Shown here one piece after another: positions 24,501-30,606 of a stretch of 64,000 bases of DNA; the first letter of the stretch is position 1; every line of letters starts with the position of its first letter. The notes beneath the pieces are model-generated. The model searched no databases and was not told the DNA's origin. It worked only from the letters and a program-made list of their open reading frames with translations. The stretch covers positions 22,213 through 86,212 of the forward strand of contig CAZTYW010000001.1 in assembly GCA_964617695.1 (NCBI GenBank), in the 5' to 3' direction. Both the position numbers and the translations under genes were made by a program. Source of the stretch: CAZTYW01 sp964617695 (GTDB lineage Bacteria; Chloroflexota; Dehalococcoidia; UBA2247; RBG-13-53-26).

Positions 24501-25061
24501 TTATTCCTCTATCCTGAACTCCCACTGGCAGGCGACCTCGTCTGGCCCTGGGCGAGGAGCCACCTTGAGAGGCTTGACCTGGATGGCCGGATTGACAGCG
24601 GCAGCGTATGCTTTCATGCCCTCGAATTCGAGGACCTGGCACGTCTGGGCTATCCGCTCCGGGTTATCTCTCTCCAGGGCTGCCAGCGCCGGACATTCGA
24701 ACACGGTTAGTATGGCGTGATTCCTGTTCTTGAGGTCAAACTCGTACCTGTACAGGTCCTGCGCGAAAGACCCGATCAGTTGACACGTCTTCGCATAGGC
24801 CTCCACGTCATTCCCTCGAATATTTGCCGCCTCCATCGCCCATTTCATCTCGTACTTGCCTATTCTTGTCCAGTTCGCCAGCAGGCACTCGAACGCAACT
24901 TCATCACCCAGCCTGTTGCGAACCTGCTCTTGCCAGTAGACATCCAGCACCAGCAACTCCCTGCAATACGCCTTCAGCAGCTTCGCCAATACGTCCTTGG
25001 AGAAGTCTTCATACCTGACATTGGGCACGAACTTCCCGCTGTAGTCCCTCAATTCCTGCAT
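24501..25061 (-). CDS. Uncharacterised DYSG-family protein, paralogue A
   Basis: This 186-residue protein has no function I can assign. It shares with its two neighbours an N-terminal DYSG-x-F followed by a [ED]DFSK motif, an alpha-helical middle, a TxxxC-x6-ER segment, a C-x2-LE segment, NPxIxVxxLK and a final ACQWEF. Three cysteines are conserved in all three copies. The start is ATG 25061 with GGAGAGGAG upstream. The family recalls DUF6125-like proteins and, more distantly, L-2-amino-thiazoline-4-carboxylate hydrolase-like proteins; this is from memory. It carries no signal peptide or membrane segment and should be cytoplasmic. Confidence 0.8.
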   Translation of the reverse strand: MQELRDYSGKFVPNVRYEDFSKDVLAKLLKAYCRELLVLDVYWQEQVRNRLGDEVAFECLLANWTRIGKYEMKWAMEAANIRGNDVEAYAKTCQLIGSFAQDLYRYEFDLKNRNHAILTVFECPALAALERDNPERIAQTCQVLEFEGMKAYAAAVNPAIQVKPLKVAPRPGPDEVACQWEFRIEE

Positions 25062-25194
25062 CCGATTCTCCTCTCCAGTACCGTTTACCGAAACCCCTCC
25101 GAGCCCCTCATCTCCTGACTCGTCCGCGCGCCTCCGTTCCGTCCCGTGTCCGGTGTGATCAGCAGTCACCAGCCCGATCGCAGCAACATCCACG

Positions 25195-25211
25195 GCACGA
25201 CTCCGTCGTGC
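25195..25211. other. Hairpin between DYSG genes B and A
   Basis: GCACGAC TCC GTCGTGC is a perfect seven-base-pair hairpin just after the stop of gene B. No T-run follows, so it is not a typical terminator. It may protect the mRNA end or attenuate the downstream genes. The two genes are separated by 158 bases, the largest gap in this operon. Confidence 0.4.
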
Positions 25212-25219
25212 GCCGCAAT

Positions 25220-25777
25220 TCACTCCCCCAACTTCAACTCCCACTGACAGGCAATCTCTTCCTGACTCTGGCGTGGGGGCAGCTTCAAGGCTGTCACCTT
25301 TATCCTGGGATTGATGAGATACTTCCTTATCGCTGCTTCTTCCAGTTCATAGCAGATCGGCTGTATCATCTCCGGGGCTTCCCTTTCGTAGTATATGAGC
25401 GAGCGGCACTGCGTTATGGTCATGATAACGTGGTTCGGACTCTTGATGTCGTACTCCACCGGATACAGCGGCCCAATGTTGTTGTCCAGAGGCAGTTGGA
25501 GACATTTGAGGGAATCCAGCACCGTGTTTAGCTGAATGCCGGCAATCTTGGGATACCGCGGATTGACCTGCGCCGCCACCTTCTCCCAGGCTTCGAGATT
25601 GCATTCGTTCGCCACATCGAAACCGCATCTCTTCTTTACGGCATCGTACCAGATGCCGGCCATACGAATCCATGCAAACTGCCACACCGTCATGAGCTTC
25701 AGCAGGAATTCCTTGGAGAAATCCTCGAACGTCAGGTCCGGCTTGAATGGGCCGCTATAGTCGTTTAGCTCCGTCAT
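25220..25777 (-). CDS. Uncharacterised DYSG-family protein, paralogue B
   Basis: A 185-residue protein with the same layout as its neighbours: DYSGPFKPDLTFEDFSK at the N-terminus, then a helical middle, and TITQCRSLIYYER, CYELE, NPRIKVTALKLPPR and ACQWELKLGE. It starts at ATG 25777 after an AAAGGAAAGGGGGG stretch. Its middle (residues about 70-110) differs most from the others, and it is richer in proline and asparagine there. Conserved cysteines suggest a metal or thiol function (inference). Function unknown. Confidence 0.8.
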   Translation of the reverse strand: MTELNDYSGPFKPDLTFEDFSKEFLLKLMTVWQFAWIRMAGIWYDAVKKRCGFDVANECNLEAWEKVAAQVNPRYPKIAGIQLNTVLDSLKCLQLPLDNNIGPLYPVEYDIKSPNHVIMTITQCRSLIYYEREAPEMIQPICYELEEAAIRKYLINPRIKVTALKLPPRQSQEEIACQWELKLGE

Positions 25778-25838
25778 ATCACAGCCCCCCTTTCCTTTAC
25801 TTGACCTTTCCTGGCACATACCTTGTCCTATCCAACGG

Positions 25839-26402
25839 CTAGTCCCCCAGTCTGAACTCCCATTGGCAGGCGATCTCGTCGGCGCTTTTGCGTGGTGGCA
25901 GTTTCAGCGCCCTTACCTTAATCCTGGGATTGAACAGGCCGGCGGCTGCCTGAAAGCCCTCCACATCGAGCACCTCACAGGCGTGCTTCTGCATCTCCCT
26001 CTCTCCGTGTCTCTCATAATACTCAAGCCCGAGACACCGCCTGATGGTCAGTATGCCGTAGTTCTTGTCCTTGAGCTCACACTCAAACTCTGGGAATATC
26101 GCCCCGCCGCCCGGATCTGTTTGAATGAACTTGAGAACACTGGCAACGTCATCGCCCCATATGTTGAGCGCCTCCCTCACCCGACCCACCTCCAATGCAG
26201 TCTCTCGCCTCCACACCTCCGCGTCCAGCTCGCGAGCCATGTCCTCACCAAACCTCTCCCTGATGAGTGAGTACCAGATGCCGTCCAGACCTACGTAGAG
26301 CTTCCCCGCTGCCTGCCAAAGCCGCACGAGTGCCGCTTTTGAGAAGTCATCCAGCCTCAGATTCCGGCGGAACTCTCCGCTGTAGTCCTCCAAGTCTTCC
26401 AT
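25839..26402 (-). CDS. Uncharacterised DYSG-family protein, paralogue C
   Basis: A 187-residue protein and the first gene after the riboswitch. It has DYSGEFRRNLRLDDFSK, a tryptophan-rich helical part, TIRRCLGLEYYER, ACEVLD, NPRIKVRALKLPPR and ACQWEFRLGD. A clear AAGGAGGT ribosome binding site sits ahead of the ATG at 26402. B and C resemble each other most in the C-terminal 30 residues, and A is the most divergent there (VAPRPGPDE in place of LPPRxSxxE). This suggests stepwise duplication. Confidence 0.8.
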   Translation of the reverse strand: MEDLEDYSGEFRRNLRLDDFSKAALVRLWQAAGKLYVGLDGIWYSLIRERFGEDMARELDAEVWRRETALEVGRVREALNIWGDDVASVLKFIQTDPGGGAIFPEFECELKDKNYGILTIRRCLGLEYYERHGEREMQKHACEVLDVEGFQAAAGLFNPRIKVRALKLPPRKSADEIACQWEFRLGD

Positions 26403-26510
26403 GTTCGACCTCCTTCAGCAATCCTATTGCCTCTCTGGTCTTGCCGGCGGGGCACGCGCAGCCGGATGGCCATCACGCTGCACCTGCGCCGAGACACCTG
26501 TAGCACAAGG

Positions 26511-26541
26511 AAAAACGGCCGCCACCTGTTACTACGGCGGC
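26511..26541 (-). terminator. Riboswitch expression platform: rho-independent terminator
   Basis: On the minus strand GCCGCC (26541-26536) pairs with GGCGGC (26523-26518), extended by two G-U wobbles, and is followed by CGTTTTT. The 5' half of this stem uses the same bases (26541-26537) that form the 3' half of the aptamer P1 helix. The two structures therefore exclude each other, and ligand binding should favour read-through. Confidence 0.8.
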
Positions 26542-26621
26542 AGCCCAGCCATCATAGCCCAGAAGCCTTAGATCTGTGACTCTGCGCCCCCTGGTTTGCC
26601 AGGGTTTGCCTTTTTCACCGC
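26537..26621 (-). ncRNA. Cyclic-di-GMP-I (GEMM) riboswitch aptamer
   Basis: The minus-strand leader reads GCGG-U-GAAAAA-GGCAAACC, a P1b hairpin (CCCUGG CAAA CCAGGG), GGGGCGCAGAGUC, a P2 arm with AUCUAAG...UAUGAU, and GGCUGGGCUGCCGC. This matches the GEMM-I consensus throughout. P1 forms by GCGG/CCGC, P2 by AGUC/GGCU, and the CUAAG...UAUG internal loop is the tetraloop receptor. Deviations are a CAAA loop where GNRA is usual and GGGCGCAGAG for GGACGCAAAG. The position equivalent to G20 appears to be G, which would favour c-di-GMP over cGAMP. It sits between a promoter and the DYSG operon. Confidence 0.88.
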
Positions 26622-26656
26622 ATCGCGCCAAGCTTATCTTGGCCTTTCCTGGACTT

Positions 26657-26686
26657 CTTATAACCCAGCCGCAACGGACAAGTCAA
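26657..26686 (-). promoter_or_regulatory. Promoter of the riboswitch-controlled DYSG operon
   Basis: TTGACT (26686-26681) and TATAAG (26662-26657) on the minus strand are separated by 18 bases. The start near 26650 puts the whole aptamer in the leader, about 250 bases long. Confidence 0.65.
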
Positions 26687-26709
26687 GGCACGGTCAGCAA
26701 CAGCAAAGG

Positions 26710-26715
26710 TATAAT
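26710..26715 (+). promoter_or_regulatory. -10 element of the second AOR gene
   Basis: A perfect TATAAT on the plus strand lies 60 bases ahead of the AOR ATG. The expected -35 position (about 26687-26692) is poor and abuts the -35 of the divergent DYSG operon promoter. The two promoters are back to back, so an activator might serve both. Confidence 0.45.
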
Positions 26716-26775
26716 TCACAAGGAAGGTCTATTCAACCACAGCGGTTGACATGAAGCACCGCGGAAGGAGTGTAG

Positions 26776-28692
26776 ATGAAGCCTTTCGGATACGCCGGGA
26801 AGATACTCAGAGTGGACCTGTCTTCGAGACAGGTAGCCGATTCCCCGACCCTGGACTACAGCAATACGTTTCTGGGCGGAAGGGGCATCGCCACCAAGAT
26901 ATATTGGGATGAGGTGCTACCCGAAGTCAAGGCGTTAGATGCCGGCAACAGGCTGATAATGGCTGTCGGCCCGCTGGCCGGCATCCCCGTCCTGGGCGGC
27001 TCAAGATGGACCGTCTGCGGCAAGTCACCTCTCCGAACCCCTGAACACTTCTCGCACTGCAATCTCGGCGGACGGTGGGGTGCTGAACTCAAGTTCGCCG
27101 GCTACGATGCGGTTGTCTTCCAGGGTAGATCGGAACAGCCGGCGTACCTCTTCCTGCACGATGGAGTTGCAGAGCTGAAGGATGCCTCAGCCCTGTGGGG
27201 CAAGGGCGCCATCGAGACCCGTGACATCCTCAAGAGAGAGTTGGGCGGCTCGGTGAAAGTGGTAGCTATCGGCCCCGCCGGGGAAAACCTGGTGACTATG
27301 GCAAGCCTGCTGGCAGATAACGATGCCAGCGGCTCCGGCGGCCTGGGTGCTACCATGGGGGCCAAGAGGCTAAAGGCAATTGCAGTCCAGGGGACGGCCA
27401 GGGGAGTAAGGGTAGCTCAGCCTGACAGACTGAGCCAGATCACCAGGTACTTCCGTGGACTGGGCAAAGGCGTCTTCACTGCGTGGGGAACGGACTACCT
27501 GCCGACGGGACCCAAAGTCAAGAAAGACCCATGCTATGGCTGCCTGGGCAACTGTCTCAGGATGACGTACGGCACCGACGACGGCAAAAGGGGCAAGTTC
27601 ATGTGTCAGTCAGCCATGTTCTATCAACCGTGGTCTTACCGGTATTACGGACAACAGAATGACGTCCCCTTCTACGCCAACAGGGTCTGCGACGACTACG
27701 GGCTGGACACATGGGCAATAGACGTAATGATTGCCTGGCTGAACAGGTGCCGCAAAGCCGGCATCCTGACCGACAACATTGCGGGCCTTCCCCTGTCCAA
27801 ACTGGGCACTCCCGAGTTCATTGAGACCCTGGCCAGACAAATATCCCTGAGGGAAGGCTTCGGGGACATCCTGGCGGACGGGCTGCCCAGGGCTGCAAGC
27901 ACGGCCGGGGCCGAGGCGACGCAGCAAATCAAGCACGGCGACCCCTACGAGCCCAGGCTATACATCACCACGGCACTGCTGTGGGCCATGGAGCCAAGAG
28001 AGCCAATACAGCAGCTGCACGAGGTGGGACTGCCTGTGGCCCAATGGGTAAGCTGGGTCAAGAAGGTTGAAGGCGCCTACGTCTCAAGCGATGTGATTAG
28101 AGCCATTGCCAGGAGATTCTGGGGAAGTGAAATTGCCGCTGATTTCTCGACGTGCGAAGGCAAGGCCCTGGCAGCAAAGATGATCCAGGACCGCGAGTAT
28201 GCCAAGGAATGTCTTGTCCTCTGCGACTGGGTATTCCCCGTCATGGACACCAGAAATAGCGAGGACCATGTCGGTGATCCCACTCTGGAAAGCCAGATAC
28301 TGTCTGCCGTCACAGGAAACGAAACGGACGAACGGGCGCTCTATAGCACGGGGGAGACCGTCTTCAATCTGCAGAGGTCAATACTGGTCAGGGAGGGTCA
28401 CAAAGCCAGGGAAGATGACAGACTTCCTGATGACTGGCACAGCGTGCCGCTGGCCAAGGGAATCACGAACGTCGAATGCCTGGTACCCGGCAAAGACGGA
28501 GAGGTGACATCCAGGAAGGGCGCGGTGGTCGACAGGGCAGAATTCGAAAAGATGAAAGATGAATACTATCGGCTGCGCAGGTGGGAGGTGGCTACCGGCC
28601 TGCAGACCAGGGATAACCTGGAGGGCCTGGGGCTGGGAGAGGTGGCCGCGGACCTGGAACAAAGAGGGCTCATGGCAAGTCAACAGGAATAG
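26776..28692 (+). CDS. Tungsten-type aldehyde:ferredoxin oxidoreductase family protein, copy 2
   Basis: The 638-residue product is a close paralogue of the gene at 20749, with long shared blocks such as GYAGK, FLGGRG, KFAGYDA, GPAGEN and CLVPGKDGEV. It has the normal cluster spacing, cysteines 253, 256 and 260 (CYGCLGNC), and the late CLVLCDWVFP region. Compared with copy 1 it lacks about 11 residues, mainly between residues 225 and 250 and near 390-400. A GAAGGAGTG site precedes the ATG. It is divergent from the riboswitch operon. Which of the two copies is the active oxidoreductase, or whether they form a heteromer, cannot be told. Confidence 0.92.
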   Translation: MKPFGYAGKILRVDLSSRQVADSPTLDYSNTFLGGRGIATKIYWDEVLPEVKALDAGNRLIMAVGPLAGIPVLGGSRWTVCGKSPLRTPEHFSHCNLGGRWGAELKFAGYDAVVFQGRSEQPAYLFLHDGVAELKDASALWGKGAIETRDILKRELGGSVKVVAIGPAGENLVTMASLLADNDASGSGGLGATMGAKRLKAIAVQGTARGVRVAQPDRLSQITRYFRGLGKGVFTAWGTDYLPTGPKVKKDPCYGCLGNCLRMTYGTDDGKRGKFMCQSAMFYQPWSYRYYGQQNDVPFYANRVCDDYGLDTWAIDVMIAWLNRCRKAGILTDNIAGLPLSKLGTPEFIETLARQISLREGFGDILADGLPRAASTAGAEATQQIKHGDPYEPRLYITTALLWAMEPREPIQQLHEVGLPVAQWVSWVKKVEGAYVSSDVIRAIARRFWGSEIAADFSTCEGKALAAKMIQDREYAKECLVLCDWVFPVMDTRNSEDHVGDPTLESQILSAVTGNETDERALYSTGETVFNLQRSILVREGHKAREDDRLPDDWHSVPLAKGITNVECLVPGKDGEVTSRKGAVVDRAEFEKMKDEYYRLRRWEVATGLQTRDNLEGLGLGEVAADLEQRGLMASQQE

Positions 28693-28701
28693 CGAGCGTG
28701 T

Positions 28702-29412
28702 TTACACCCGGGCGGTTGCTGTGTCGAGCACGTCGGTTTCCGCACCGTTCGGAAGTATCATTCCGTTGCCGAGGCGGACAACCCTGTCTGCTGTGCGAGC
28801 CAGGTTGGCATCGTGGGTCACTATGATGAGTGTGGCACCCATTTCCCTGTTCAGGTGACACAACAGATCGACTATCTCCTCGCCGGTTGCAGCGTCGAGA
28901 GTGCCCGTCGGCTCGTCCCCGAGCACCAGCGGTGGATTGTTGGCTACGGCACGGGCTATTGCCACCCTCTGCCTTTCCCCACCCGACAGCATGGCGGGTC
29001 TATGATACAACCTGTCCTTCAGACCCACCGCTTCCAGTAGCTCAGCAGCTCTCCTCTTCCTGTCTTGGGGCTTCATTCCGGCGGCACACATTGGAAGCTG
29101 AACGTTTTCGAAGGCATTCAGTGTCGGAATTAGATTGTGCAGTTGAAACACAAACCCAACCTTCTGCGCCCTGAAACGGTCAAGGTTCGAGATACTGGAT
29201 ACGTCGCTGCCATCAACGCACACCCTGCCTCTTGTGGGCGTGTCGAGAGCGCCGATGATGTTGAGTAGCGTGGTCTTGCCGCTGCCCGAGACTCCCAGCA
29301 CAGAGACAAAAGCACCTCTCTCGACGCACAGGTCAACCTCTCTAAGTGCAGCCACTCTACCTCCAAAGTAGGTCTTGGACAGGCCCTCGATCTGCACCAT
29401 AACACTACTCAT
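28702..29412 (-). CDS. ABC transporter ATP-binding protein (LolD/MacB type)
   Basis: A 236-residue ATPase with Walker A GVSGSGKTT, the Q-loop FQLHNLIPTL, the signature LSGGERQRVAIARA, Walker B LVLGDEPTGTLD and a THD switch histidine. The pattern belongs to the MacB/LolD/FtsE group that works with FtsX-like permeases. The start (ATG 29412) overlaps the permease stop, so the two are coupled. The C-terminal 25 residues after VVRLGNGMI are an unrelated tail. Confidence 0.94.
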   Translation of the reverse strand: MSSVMVQIEGLSKTYFGGRVAALREVDLCVERGAFVSVLGVSGSGKTTLLNIIGALDTPTRGRVCVDGSDVSSISNLDRFRAQKVGFVFQLHNLIPTLNAFENVQLPMCAAGMKPQDRKRRAAELLEAVGLKDRLYHRPAMLSGGERQRVAIARAVANNPPLVLGDEPTGTLDAATGEEIVDLLCHLNREMGATLIIVTHDANLARTADRVVRLGNGMILPNGAETDVLDTATARV

Positions 29413-30517
29413 GGCACAGCGCCTCCGCCGGTGACAGACGGCATGCGCGGTAAGCCGGCAATGCTCCACCAAGCAGACCAAGGAGCAGCGCCACGGCCAA
29501 ACCAAGAAGGAAAGCATATCCGCTGAAAGCGGGGCTGATCAGACCCTTGACCGAGGGCAGAGACGTGATCAGGCAGATAGCGGCTACTCCGAGCAGGCTG
29601 CCGATAACAAAACCCGCCAGGCTGAGCAGCATCGACTCACCGAGAATCATCTTCAGAATGTTGAACCGACTCCAACCTGCGGCTCTCAATATTCCGATCT
29701 CTCTCATCCGCTCCCAGAAAGACATCGACATGATACTGACTACTCCTATGCCTCCCATGATAACCGCAATCGAGTAGAAGACCCAGGCAGAGGTATCCAC
29801 AACTTCAATGCTGGACAAAGCCTCCAGAAGCCGGGAGGGAGGTGCAACGCTCAGAAAAAGCTGTCCCGATTCTATGCGGTTGATCACGTCCTCCTCGTCT
29901 GCGCCCGGTTCCAGGTAGATGGCGACCAACGTCACCTTTCCTTCTCGCCCAGCCACTTCCTGGGCTTCCGCCAGGGAGATCATGCCACCGCCGTCGAGGT
30001 AGGCACTCCCTGTTGAATACACTCCCGCCACCCTGAATTCTTCACCTGACTCCAATTCGAGCAGACTGCCCAACTGAAGACCAAGGTTGCTCCTTGCCCC
30101 TTTCCCCAGCAACACCTCAGCCGGATTCTCAAGACGCCTTCCCTCCACGATCTGTGCGTCACTCAGATAGAGGTCGCTATCTTCGGGAGAGGCACCGAGC
30201 AGGTTGAAAGAGGACATCTCAGGAAGTCTGACGCTTGTCACCAGAAAACCCGTGGCACTTTCCACCCCTTCATAGGCCTCGACATCCTCCACGCTCGAAT
30301 CGGGAATTGAACCGCTGGTGAGACCAGCCAGCCCCCTCTGAGTGGCTATCAGGTCGGCCTGGGTCAACTCGGCACCGGCGCCCAGCTCCTTCTTGAGATC
30401 GGTGGCCAGCGCAAAGATAGCAACGATCACTGCCACGCTAACGCCGACACCCAGGGCCGTAAGCCAAGTCCTGCTACGGCGCGCCCACAGGTTCTTCAAT
30501 ACTAACGTAAGAAGCAT
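29405..30517 (-). CDS. FtsX-like (MacB-type) ABC permease
   Basis: The 370-residue product has one N-terminal transmembrane helix (TALGVGVSVAVIVAIFALA), a large extracytoplasmic domain of about 210 residues, and three C-terminal helices typical of MacB-type permeases (SIAVIMGGIGVVSIMSMSFWERMREIG, then two more). The coupling segment ERMREIGILRAAG is present. With the ATPase it forms a minimal exporter or mechanotransmission complex. No membrane fusion protein or outer-membrane partner is nearby, as expected for a cell without a conventional outer membrane. Confidence 0.93.
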   Translation of the reverse strand: MLLTLVLKNLWARRSRTWLTALGVGVSVAVIVAIFALATDLKKELGAGAELTQADLIATQRGLAGLTSGSIPDSSVEDVEAYEGVESATGFLVTSVRLPEMSSFNLLGASPEDSDLYLSDAQIVEGRRLENPAEVLLGKGARSNLGLQLGSLLELESGEEFRVAGVYSTGSAYLDGGGMISLAEAQEVAGREGKVTLVAIYLEPGADEEDVINRIESGQLFLSVAPPSRLLEALSSIEVVDTSAWVFYSIAVIMGGIGVVSIMSMSFWERMREIGILRAAGWSRFNILKMILGESMLLSLAGFVIGSLLGVAAICLITSLPSVKGLISPAFSGYAFLLGLAVALLLGLLGGALPAYRACRLSPAEALCHE

Positions 30518-30535
30518 ACTCTCTCTGCGAGCTAT

Positions 30536-30574
30536 TCAAAAACTGTGGGGTGGCAGTCGAACTCCACCCCACAG
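30536..30574 (-). terminator. Rho-independent terminator after the DUF3352-like gene
   Basis: On the minus strand CTGTGGGGTGG (30574-30564) and CCACCCCACAG (30553-30543) form a perfect 11-base-pair stem followed by TTTTTGAAT. It lies between the secreted protein gene and the ABC permease, so the transporter should have its own start or rely on read-through. Confidence 0.85.
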
Positions 30575-30606
30575 CAGTGAAAGACGTAGTTTTACAGGGG
30601 GAACGC

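Larger units (their letters stand above)
26403..26775. other. Divergent regulatory region between the DYSG operon and the second AOR gene
   Basis: These 373 bases contain no gene. They hold, from right to left, the AOR -10 element, the DYSG operon promoter, the GEMM aptamer, its terminator, and about 110 bases of leader before the first DYSG gene with nothing else recognised. Confidence 0.8.
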
